Assembly: GCA_019136325.1 (NCBI GenBank)
Contig: JAGVUJ010000381.1
Span: forward strand, 1-10,429
Length of the DNA stretch: 10,429 bases
Direction: 5' to 3'
Origin: Deltaproteobacteria bacterium
GTDB taxonomy: Bacteria > Desulfobacterota > Syntrophia > Syntrophales > Smithellaceae
Shown: in pieces, positions 1 to 6,236 of the stretch
Layout of the letters: every line of letters begins with the position of its first letter
How positions within the stretch are numbered: the first letter of the stretch is position 1
Position numbers and translations under genes: made by a program
The notes under the pieces: model-generated
What the model was told of the DNA's origin: nothing
The model's input: the letters and a program-made list of their open reading frames with translations, nothing else
Database searches by the model: none

Positions 1-106
1 TCGGCGTATGCATTAATTTTACAGTGTGCCCCGCTCTTTTTGCAATAGCTGAAAGGATCGATACCGCAAGGTTTTCATATGCTATGTTGAAAAACGCTAT
101 TTTCAT
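1..106 (-). CDS. Probable B12-binding radical SAM protein, N-terminal fragment cut by the window edge
   Basis: An ATG on the minus strand at 106-104 opens a frame that runs without a stop for 35 codons to the left edge. It begins MKIAFFNIAYENLAVSIL and continues with an LSAIAKRAGH-type helix followed by VKLMHTP. An N-terminal beta strand, then an 'LSA.AK.AGH.V.L' helix and a second strand, is the usual start of the cobalamin-binding Rossmann domain in B12-binding radical SAM enzymes. The SAM cluster motif would lie outside the window, so the class is inferred from the first strand-helix-strand only. The ribosome-binding site is weak (an AAAGAAAA tract). The gene lies 173 bp after the glycosyltransferase gene on the same strand, behind its own candidate promoter. 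Another Rossmann-type N-terminus, such as a family 4 glycosyltransferase, cannot be excluded. Confidence 0.6.
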   Translation of the reverse strand, partial: MKIAFFNIAYENLAVSILSAIAKRAGHTVKLMHTP

Positions 107-215
107 ATAATTTTCTTTGTGAGAATTAAAGAGTCGTTGGCTTTTGTGAAAACCAGACAATGCTTTTTAATTCATTTATGGATTATGGATTAAAGCAATA
201 CTTTTAAGGTTTTAA

Positions 216-244
216 GATATAAGTAATATAAAATGTCGTGTCAA
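216..244 (-). promoter_or_regulatory. Candidate sigma70 promoter for the partial radical SAM gene
   Basis: On the minus strand TTGACA lies at 244-239, followed by a 17 bp spacer and TATATC at 221-216. The -35 box is perfect; the -10 box matches four of six positions. Transcription would start near 209, giving a leader of about 100 nt before the ATG at 106. The -35 box sits inside the hairpin that probably terminates the upstream glycosyltransferase gene, so termination and reinitiation would overlap. Confidence 0.45.
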
Positions 245-261
245 GGGAATGTTACACGACA
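230..261 (-). terminator. Probable Rho-independent terminator after the GT2 gene
   Basis: TGTCGTGT (234-241) and ACACGACA (254-261) form a perfect 8 bp stem with a 12 nt loop. In the minus direction the stem is followed by TTTTATATT. It lies 19 bp past the stop codon of the glycosyltransferase gene. The stem is only half GC and the loop is large, so it would be a moderate terminator. Confidence 0.5.
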
Positions 262-279
262 AAGCGCCACGTTGCTTAT

Positions 280-1035
280 TCAGTCCTTCTTGATAAAATA
301 CTCCTTGATTCTGGCGGATAAAAGATTCTTGATAAATTCAAAGATGGCATCAATTTTCACAAAGGATTTTCTATTTAAACATTTATCAAAGGTTACCGGA
401 ACTTCTGCCATGCTCCATTTCATTCTCGCGCATTGTATTAACATTTCGGCATCCAGAAACCAGTCGCTGGCGTTAAGGCTCATTTGGGAATAGGCCTCTC
501 TGGTAAAAATTTTCGGTTTGGAATTGGCATCCCTGACCCTGACGGACGGGAATAAGATCCTGAAGGCCAGATTGTACGTATAGGAATTAATTTTTCTCAG
601 CCAGCTGTCTCCGCGTTCGGTCCTGTATGTCATCACAAAATCCAGTTTTTCGCTTTTGATTTTTGTATACACGTCGGTGATGCTTTCCGGCGGCATTTGC
701 CCGTCTCCGTCAATCAGACAGATAAACGCGCCGGAAGATTCCTTCAACCCGCTGCGGGCATCCCATCCCATTCCTCCCGCTTTAAGCCTTGTGACAACCC
801 TGATATTAGGTCTTTGCGCGGCGATTTGTTTGGCGACCCGGGGCGTATCGTCATCCTGATGATTCCAGTAATTCGCGACAAGGATTATTTCCCACTCCAC
901 AACAAGGCTTTCCAACACCTCAATCGTTTGCCCGACAAAGGAGAACAATCGTTGACCTTCCTGGTAGCACAATATCACTACGGATAGTTCCGGCGTCGCC
1001 GTTTTTGCATCAGCTTTCTTTTTTGTCAGGCTCAT
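280..1035 (-). CDS. Family 2 glycosyltransferase (GT-A fold), possible polyprenyl-phosphate sugar synthase
   Basis: This 251-residue soluble protein has the layout of a GT2 enzyme. The first strand is SVVILCYQEG (residues 18-27), a GGMGWDARSGL segment (87-97) precedes the metal-binding DGDGQ motif (109-113), and WFLDAEMLI (192-200) is the acceptor/catalytic-region Asp-Glu motif typical of DPM1/GtrB-like enzymes. The usual first-loop 'DDGSxD' is replaced by VANYWNHQDDDTP (53-65), which marks a distinct subfamily. There are no C-terminal membrane helices like those of GtrB. The ATG overlaps the stop of the upstream GT-C/TPR gene as ATGA, so the two are probably translationally coupled; no separate Shine-Dalgarno is obvious. 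DPM1-like enzymes transfer a sugar from a nucleotide donor to a polyprenyl phosphate, which would feed GT-C enzymes such as its neighbours. The sugar and acceptor are unknown, and direct transfer to another acceptor is possible. Confidence 0.85.
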   Translation of the reverse strand: MSLTKKKADAKTATPELSVVILCYQEGQRLFSFVGQTIEVLESLVVEWEIILVANYWNHQDDDTPRVAKQIAAQRPNIRVVTRLKAGGMGWDARSGLKESSGAFICLIDGDGQMPPESITDVYTKIKSEKLDFVMTYRTERGDSWLRKINSYTYNLAFRILFPSVRVRDANSKPKIFTREAYSQMSLNASDWFLDAEMLIQCARMKWSMAEVPVTFDKCLNRKSFVKIDAIFEFIKNLLSARIKEYFIKKD

Positions 1036-2618
1036 TTTTTATAATCATGTCTTTTCTTTTGTTGTAATACTGCATCGCGTAAATTCCCGGCTTCCGCCCA
1101 GTCCGGCGCCAGCCGAACCGCTTCGTTGAGATGTTCCATGGCGTCGTTGAGCATACCCCGGTTGATGTTAATGACAGCCAGATGAAAATGCGGCTGCGCG
1201 ATGTCGGGGTTAAGAAGAATGGCCTGCCGGAAACAGGCCTCGGCAAAATCCTCTTTCTTCTGCTTGAGAAAAGCAAGTCCCATGTTGTTATATGTTGTGG
1301 CATCTTGAGGATTCATCTGAGCCGCGGCCGAGTAATGGATGATGGCCGTTTCCGGTTCGTTGGCGGTCAGATAGGCCGACCCGAGATTGAAATGGGCCAG
1401 CTCGTTTTCGCCGGCAGTTTCCAGATTGTGATTAAAAAGGGTTATGTTGTTTTTCCAGTGGGAAACCTGACGGAATGTCAGGATCATCAGCGTTGCGCCG
1501 ATGATGATCATCGTGGATCCGGCCATCTTTCTGCTTTTCGCATCGGTGAGTTGTTTGTCCAGAAATAGACCGACGGCCAGAATGATTCCGATCTGAGGAA
1601 GCAGCATGTAGCGGTCCGCATGCGCCTGTCCGCCCACCTGAATAATCCCGATTACAGGAAATAAAACACCGAGATAAAATAACCAGCCCCATAAAAGATA
1701 AGGACGCTCATGTCTGAATTTTATAACAATGAAACTAATGCCGGCCAGAGCCAGGCCTGCAGCAATAACGCTGAACAGACTCAGATGGTAAGGATAGGGG
1801 TAAAAGACAGTCAGCCCCGACGGCCAGAAACTCTGCTTTAAATATACCCCGTACGATATGGCCGCATTGGCAAGCCGGTCCGCAATGGGGAAATCCGTCA
1901 GAGATTTGACCGCTGCGTTTTTATCCTGCGCCACGATGGTAACGATTGAGGAAAAGACTGTAAGAAGGAACCAGGGGATTTTTTCGTAAAATATTTTTTT
2001 TGATTCGCTTTTCAAACGCCGCAGCGGCCAGTAATCCAGGAGCAGCGCGACGCAGGGCCAGGTCACGGCCATGGGTTTGGAAAGCAGCGCCAGAATGAAG
2101 AAAACCGTTGTGAGCAGATAAAGCGGCGCTTTTCTTTCACGGGCATATTTTAAATAGACCAGGGTGGCGGAAAGAAAGAAGAAGGCACACAGCAGATCTT
2201 TGCGCTCGGCAGCCCAGGCCACCGATTCGACGTGCAGCGGATGCAAACCGAAAAAGGAAGCCATAAAGAAAGCCGCCGGTAAAGAGGCGCCCAGCCTTAA
2301 GAAAAGAAAGAATACCAGAATTACGCATCCCGTATACCAGAAAAGATTGACCAGATGAGCCGCCGCCGGTGTCGGACCAAAAAGAGTGGAATCCAGCATG
2401 TGACTTATCCAGGTTAACGGATGCCAGTTGGCCGTGACGCCCGTTGTGAAAGCCCAGAGGATACCCGGCCGGCTTAATCCTTGAGACACAATCGGATTCT
2501 GATAGATATAATGGGGATCGTCCCAGTTGATAAATTGATGAGAATGCATCTGCCCGTAAGGCAGTAAGATCAACACGACCAGTAAACCCGACCATAACAG
2601 CGGCTTTATCTTTTTCAT
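1032..2618 (-). CDS. Bacterial TMTC-like GT-C membrane protein with C-terminal TPR repeats
   Basis: The protein has 528 residues from the chosen start. It opens with a signal-anchor helix, then a loop with WDDP (about residues 32-35) that supplies the acidic residues expected of the GT-C active site. The family signature FGLHPLHVESVAWAAERKD spans about 123-141, and roughly ten hydrophobic segments extend to about residue 383. Three tetratricopeptide repeats follow (about 406-507, with FNLGSAYL, NNMGLAFL and FHLAVININRG), probably facing the periplasm. This is the bacterial counterpart of the TMTC family, whose eukaryotic members are O-mannosyltransferases; transfer from a lipid-linked sugar is inferred. 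I chose ATG 2618 because GGAAAA lies 7 nt upstream and MKKIKPLLW begins a normal membrane anchor. An in-frame ATG at 2648 adds ten polar residues and has no visible ribosome-binding site. Its stop overlaps the GT2 start (ATGA). Confidence 0.88.
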   Translation of the reverse strand: MKKIKPLLWSGLLVVLILLPYGQMHSHQFINWDDPHYIYQNPIVSQGLSRPGILWAFTTGVTANWHPLTWISHMLDSTLFGPTPAAAHLVNLFWYTGCVILVFFLFLRLGASLPAAFFMASFFGLHPLHVESVAWAAERKDLLCAFFFLSATLVYLKYARERKAPLYLLTTVFFILALLSKPMAVTWPCVALLLDYWPLRRLKSESKKIFYEKIPWFLLTVFSSIVTIVAQDKNAAVKSLTDFPIADRLANAAISYGVYLKQSFWPSGLTVFYPYPYHLSLFSVIAAGLALAGISFIVIKFRHERPYLLWGWLFYLGVLFPVIGIIQVGGQAHADRYMLLPQIGIILAVGLFLDKQLTDAKSRKMAGSTMIIIGATLMILTFRQVSHWKNNITLFNHNLETAGENELAHFNLGSAYLTANEPETAIIHYSAAAQMNPQDATTYNNMGLAFLKQKKEDFAEACFRQAILLNPDIAQPHFHLAVININRGMLNDAMEHLNEAVRLAPDWAEAGNLRDAVLQQKKRHDYKK

Positions 2619-2708
2619 CGTCTGGTTTTCCGGTCGGTCTGTGGTCATGGTTGTTTCGACGGATTCATCATTACGGTTTTTTATTAAAATTCATTCATGT
2701 ATGCTTGA

Positions 2709-2738
2709 AATCTATATGAACGCGTTCAGATGTGTCAA
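2709..2738 (-). promoter_or_regulatory. Leftward sigma70-type promoter for the GT-C/TPR and GT2 genes
   Basis: On the minus strand TTGACA lies at 2738-2733. The best -10 choices are TAGATT at 2714-2709 (18 bp spacer) or TATAGA at 2716-2711 (16 bp spacer), each matching four of six positions. The leader to the ATG at 2618 would be about 85 nt. The spacer contains the perfect palindrome TGAACGCGTTCA, an ideal place for a repressor to block polymerase. Confidence 0.5.
2717..2728. promoter_or_regulatory. Candidate operator: perfect 12-bp palindrome in the leftward promoter
   Basis: TGAACGCGTTCA is its own reverse complement and falls between the -35 and -10 boxes of the leftward promoter. A related copy lies at the transcription start of the opposite promoter, and ACGCGTTCAGAT is shared exactly by both sites (2720-2731 and 2835-2846). 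The cognate regulator is unknown and not encoded in the window. Confidence 0.4.
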
Positions 2739-2802
2739 TAAAAAACTATCCGGGCGGGATCGTAAAAATGAGAGACGATCCGCATCGGCGCCCAGTTTTC
2801 CA

Positions 2803-2831
2803 TTGACACATCAAGACGATCTTCCTATACT
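2803..2831 (+). promoter_or_regulatory. Near-consensus sigma70 promoter for the 658-residue GT-C gene
   Basis: TTGACA at 2803-2808, a 17 bp spacer and TATACT at 2826-2831 match the sigma70 consensus at 11 of 12 positions with ideal spacing. Transcription would start near 2838 and give a leader of about 96 nt before ATG 2934. The sequence around the start point holds a copy of the palindrome found in the leftward promoter. ATTGACACATC occurs at both -35 regions, once on each strand, so the two promoters look like diverged duplicates facing outward. Confidence 0.7.
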
Positions 2832-2843
2832 TTCACGCGTTCA
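2832..2843. promoter_or_regulatory. Second candidate operator copy at the rightward transcription start
   Basis: TTCACGCGTTCA matches the palindrome at 2717-2728 at 10 of 12 positions, with one intact half-site (CGTTCA). It begins immediately after the -10 box and spans the predicted +1, so a bound protein would block initiation or clearance. Confidence 0.35.
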
Positions 2844-2933
2844 GATCTTTTTGCTCTATGCCTGATCATCGCTGATTTAATACAGCGTAAGCTGTTCTTA
2901 TGCTGCCGACGTTTTTTACAGGGGCATTTACAA

Positions 2934-4910
2934 ATGACCGTTAATCAATTTTCTGAAATTTTAAAAAAACCGGTTTTCATCACCTTATTCATTCTGACCA
3001 CCCTCATTTTCCTGGGCGGATTAAGAATCATGTTCTATGCAAAATCCCCGGATGTTCTTCTGCTGATTGACCGCGCCGGAGCCCGGTGGATACGATATGA
3101 TTCGGAAATGGTGCCGGAAGCCAAACCGTCTTGTATAACCCAAAGCGCGTTCCGGTATGGTTTTAAGACGGACCATAAAGTCGATGATGCCGTCATTGAT
3201 TTACAGGCGCTCAAAAAAGCCTCGATATGGTTTGACGGAGTCCATATCTATTCTTCTCCAGATGATTTTCGTCAATGGAAAAATATTCAACGTGTAAAAA
3301 TACCGTTTCCCGTCGAAACCGGCGCTCATGAGATCAGAATTAATGTTACGAGTGAGAACTCTTATCCGGCTGTCATCGCTTACAGTGAAACCCTGCCGAT
3401 GAAAACAGGAAAGGAATGGTCTGCGTCTCTTGACGGCAAAAACTGGCGAATAGCCGCACCCGCTTCCCGGATCGAACAGCTGACAATATCGAAAAGATAT
3501 CCGTCATCTCTGGAAGCTCTTGCCGCCGTATGGCCTTATTTGACGATTGTTTTTTTTATGGTATTTTTTATTTCCTTATGGACCGGTGATGATAAAAATG
3601 CGGCAAAGCAATATACAAACCGGAAGCTTCAACCGTCTCACGTACGATGGTTAATGTTCTTCTTATGGACCGCACTGTCTCTCAATAACATGTTGAAACT
3701 GAATTTTCAGGTGGGATCTGATATCTGGGGCCATATCGAATACATAGATTACATCGCAACACAATGGACCCTTCCTCTGGCTTATGAAGGCTGGCAAATG
3801 TTTCAGGCTCCTCTCTATTACATATTAAGCGCACCGCTTTATGCCGCACTTATCCAATGGTTCGATTTATCCGCTGTCGTGAAAATCATGGGAATCATTC
3901 CTGTGCTGTGCGGTCTTTTACAAATTGAAATAGTATATCGCGCAGGGAAACTTGTTTTTGCGGAAAGACAGGACTTGCAGATCATTGCCGTTATTGCGGG
4001 TTCGTTAATGCCTGTGCATACCTACGTATGTCAGTATGTCGGCAATGAGCCGCTGGTCGCTTGTTTGATTTCTCTTGTCATTCTCTTATGCATGTTTCTG
4101 GTGATAGAAGATCAGAAAAAAAGATCATATCCCTATTTTATTCTTTTAGGAATGATCTGGGGATTGGCCCTGCTTTCCAAGATGACCGCTTTCTTGCTGG
4201 CTCCTGTCTTGGTTTCCGTGATTGCTTTTCACGCGAGATCATTTAAAACGCCGCTGAAGTATTTTCTGCGATCGACCATGATCGTTTTTGCGGTTTCCAT
4301 CATGATGGCCGGCTGGTACTATCTTAGAAATTATATAAAACTGGGCAACGCGTTTATCGGGCTGTTTGATCCCCTGCAAATGATGCAATGGTGGCAGGAC
4401 CCCAGTTACAGAACATTTTCACATCTTTTTTCTTTTGGTCAGGCCTTGAGCCGGCCTGTTTACGCCGGCGTGACAAGCTTCTGGGATATGTTTTATTCGA
4501 CATTATGGCTTGACGGAATAAATTCGGGGCTGGCGGACGTCATTCTTTGGAATGCAAATTTTATGATTGCCGGAGCGCTGTTGGCGCTGCTGCCCGGTAT
4601 TTTTATAATAACGGGCATTATCTTGTCCGTGTTGAACAAGGATGTTCGCTATAGAAAGGCCGTTATTGTTTCCGTCGGATTAATCTTTTTGTTTCTGGCG
4701 GCGCTGATTGATATGTATATCATTTGCCCGGTCTATAGCAGAACCAAAGCCAGTTATACCTTGGGACTTCTTCCCTGCTGGGCGATACTGATTGCGGCGG
4801 GCGCTGAGCCGTTCCTGCGCAGCAAAATAATCCGCTCTGTCGCCTTGGCCCTGCTGGCCTGCTGGGCCTTTGCCGCTTATGCGGCCTATTTTGTTGTCAG
4901 CTTTCAATAA
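2934..4910 (+). CDS. GT-C family membrane glycosyltransferase-like protein with periplasmic beta-sandwich domain
   Basis: This 658-residue protein has one N-terminal helix (about 13-35), a largely beta extramembrane region (about 40-190) and then about ten membrane segments. The second half has GT-C/ArnT/PMT-like features: GSDIWGHIEY (261-270) in the first long loop, with Asp263 the likely catalytic acid; an APLYYIL motif (292-298) resembling the 'HPPLYY' motif; GNEPL (370-374); GLALLSKMT (410-418); and GWYYLRNYIKLGN (460-472). The beta domain has alternating strands with WFDGVHIYSS, QWKNIQRVKIPF and GAHEIRINVTSEN, which resembles a galactose-binding-like fold. The protein probably transfers a sugar from a polyprenyl-phosphate donor on the periplasmic side; donor and acceptor are unknown. 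ATG 2934 is preceded by AGGGG at 9 nt, a good ribosome-binding site. It is divergent from the TMTC-like gene and convergent with the SGNH gene, 19 bp apart with no obvious terminator hairpin between them. Confidence 0.8.
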   Translation: MTVNQFSEILKKPVFITLFILTTLIFLGGLRIMFYAKSPDVLLLIDRAGARWIRYDSEMVPEAKPSCITQSAFRYGFKTDHKVDDAVIDLQALKKASIWFDGVHIYSSPDDFRQWKNIQRVKIPFPVETGAHEIRINVTSENSYPAVIAYSETLPMKTGKEWSASLDGKNWRIAAPASRIEQLTISKRYPSSLEALAAVWPYLTIVFFMVFFISLWTGDDKNAAKQYTNRKLQPSHVRWLMFFLWTALSLNNMLKLNFQVGSDIWGHIEYIDYIATQWTLPLAYEGWQMFQAPLYYILSAPLYAALIQWFDLSAVVKIMGIIPVLCGLLQIEIVYRAGKLVFAERQDLQIIAVIAGSLMPVHTYVCQYVGNEPLVACLISLVILLCMFLVIEDQKKRSYPYFILLGMIWGLALLSKMTAFLLAPVLVSVIAFHARSFKTPLKYFLRSTMIVFAVSIMMAGWYYLRNYIKLGNAFIGLFDPLQMMQWWQDPSYRTFSHLFSFGQALSRPVYAGVTSFWDMFYSTLWLDGINSGLADVILWNANFMIAGALLALLPGIFIITGIILSVLNKDVRYRKAVIVSVGLIFLFLAALIDMYIICPVYSRTKASYTLGLLPCWAILIAAGAEPFLRSKIIRSVALALLACWAFAAYAAYFVVSFQ

Positions 4911-4929
4911 AAAATTTGATGAAATACTT

Positions 4930-6063
4930 TTAGCGCTCGGGGAGACGCGTGTGAAATTCATTCGGCCTGTCCATGATTTTCAAAATCTCGTGAGCAACCA
5001 TCCGGTTGACGTTGATTGAAGCATGTCCGTCATTTTTATTGACGATCCTTTCTTCGACAGGCATGTTTCCGGTCAGGGAAGAAACATTAACAACGTCTAT
5101 GCCGCTGTTTTTCAAGAAACTGACAATATCGTTAACGTACATCGCATCACTCATTTCCCGGTCAGTTAAAAACGGAAATACGACGGCGATAATTTGTATG
5201 GAGTTTTTTCTGGCATAATCGACGAACAACATCAGATCTTTTTTGTGTTCGGACAAAATCGTTTTGTTTTTGTAAGCCTTGTCGAGATACGTCAAATAGG
5301 GAATGCCCAAGTATTCTCTGGGGAAAAGGAAATAAACGTAGTTGAAAAAATACGAGCCTGATCCGACGAACAGGAGAAACCGGTTCATGTCGGAAGGCGG
5401 TTGAAACCCTTCAAAGATCAACCCGTGTTTTGCCGCCGCTCCCTCAATATCGTTTCCGCAGTATTGCAGGATTATTTTTTGAGGCGTCATTCTGTGCAAA
5501 TAAATGAAATGCATCATTTCGTCATATTCGCCTTTCGAATCCAGATTCGGTCTGCCGATATTGATGATGCTGTATTTCGGTCCTTTTTTATTCAATGCTT
5601 TGCCGACGATATTGGAAAATCTGTCATCGACGGATTTCAATCCGTGACCCGCCGTAAATGAATCGCCTACAAATAAAATGACCGGATGATGATTATCCGG
5701 CTCGTGATCTCTGAATCCCAAGGAATTGACGGGTTTCCAGTATTTTTTGTACCACAATTTGGATGCCAGCGTAAAATCGGCGGAATGGGATCGCGGGATG
5801 AACATGAAGACCGCTTCCAGCAATATGAACATGACGAAAAGCGCAAGTAAAACAGTAGCCGCGTTGGACAGTATTGTATTGATTTTCCTGTCGATGACAA
5901 AAGTTTTAAATAATGTCAGACTTAAAATCAGAATTGCCACCAGCAGGCATAATCTGAAATAGACGGCCAAACCGGCCGGATAAAATAACGGCAAAACAAA
6001 AACGGACACCAGCAGAACCATGATGGCCGGCATGATGAATAATATTTTTGACATGATCTTCAT
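4930..6063 (-). CDS. Membrane-anchored SGNH/GDSL hydrolase or acyltransferase
   Basis: The 377-residue protein has about three membrane helices in the first 90 residues, followed by an SGNH hydrolase domain. Block I is FVGDSFTAGHG (131-141) with nucleophile Ser135, the block II glycine is in INIGRPN (167-173), block III is GNDIEG (203-208) with Asn204, and block V is NDGHAS (344-349) with Asp345 and His347. All four catalytic-class positions are present, so the enzyme should be active as an esterase or O-acyltransferase, probably outside the inner membrane. Related membrane-bound SGNH proteins modify polysaccharides such as alginate, cellulose or peptidoglycan. No MBOAT partner is visible here. 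The ribosome-binding site at ATG 6063 is weak; ATG 6054 is an alternative. A link to the neighbouring glycosyltransferases is inferred from position only. Confidence 0.85.
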   Translation of the reverse strand: MKIMSKILFIMPAIMVLLVSVFVLPLFYPAGLAVYFRLCLLVAILILSLTLFKTFVIDRKINTILSNAATVLLALFVMFILLEAVFMFIPRSHSADFTLASKLWYKKYWKPVNSLGFRDHEPDNHHPVILFVGDSFTAGHGLKSVDDRFSNIVGKALNKKGPKYSIINIGRPNLDSKGEYDEMMHFIYLHRMTPQKIILQYCGNDIEGAAAKHGLIFEGFQPPSDMNRFLLFVGSGSYFFNYVYFLFPREYLGIPYLTYLDKAYKNKTILSEHKKDLMLFVDYARKNSIQIIAVVFPFLTDREMSDAMYVNDIVSFLKNSGIDVVNVSSLTGNMPVEERIVNKNDGHASINVNRMVAHEILKIMDRPNEFHTRLPER

Positions 6064-6096
6064 TTATAAAAATATTTTGTGCCGGTGTGAATTTAA

Positions 6097-6125
6097 AATA
6101 CATGCTCAGGTTTTCCCGGAGCCAA
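6097..6125 (-). promoter_or_regulatory. Weak candidate promoter for the SGNH gene
   Basis: On the minus strand TTGGCT (6125-6120), a 17 bp spacer and TGTATT (6102-6097) each match four of six consensus positions. Because a strong terminator lies just upstream (6171-6210), the SGNH gene needs a promoter in the 107 bp between; this is the best pair I could find there. Confidence 0.22.
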
Positions 6126-6170
6126 TGCCGGCTTGGTAAAGCATACCATCAATGTCGCGTGGATGTTACA

Positions 6171-6210
6171 AAAAAAACGATAAAGGCGAGATCGCCTTTA
6201 TCGTTTTTTT
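6171..6210 (-). terminator. Strong Rho-independent terminator, perfect 40-nt palindrome
   Basis: Two 19 nt arms (6171-6189 and 6192-6210) are exact reverse complements around GA. The core CGATAAAGGCGA/TCGCCTTTATCG is flanked by A and T runs of seven, so a U-tract follows the stem in either direction. It lies 27 bp past the stop of the B-repeat lipoprotein gene and should insulate it from the SGNH gene. Confidence 0.92.
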
Positions 6211-6236
6211 AGTCGATTGACGGAAAAACCGTAAAG

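Noticed and set aside
233..493. An 86-codon plus-strand open frame
   Set aside because: It is antisense to the 3' end of the GT2 gene and begins in the terminator hairpin; no family resemblance.
1032..2648. ATG 2648 as the start of the TMTC-like gene
   Set aside because: It adds ten polar residues before a normal membrane anchor and has no purine-rich site upstream. ATG 2618 is better supported, though 2648 is not excluded.
2717..2728. TGAACGCGTTCA read as a Gram-positive-type LexA (SOS) box
   Set aside because: The LexA site is GAAC-N4-GTTC; here only two bases separate GAAC and GTTC, so the spacing is wrong.
2757..2781. Short inverted repeat GGATCGT/ACGATCC as a terminator or operator
   Set aside because: It has only a 7 bp stem with an 11 nt loop, no T-tract, and lies upstream of both promoter cores; chance is a sufficient explanation.
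2641..2865. A 74-codon plus-strand open frame in the divergent promoter region
   Set aside because: It covers both promoters and the palindromes, has no recognisable domain and overlaps the predicted rightward transcription start.
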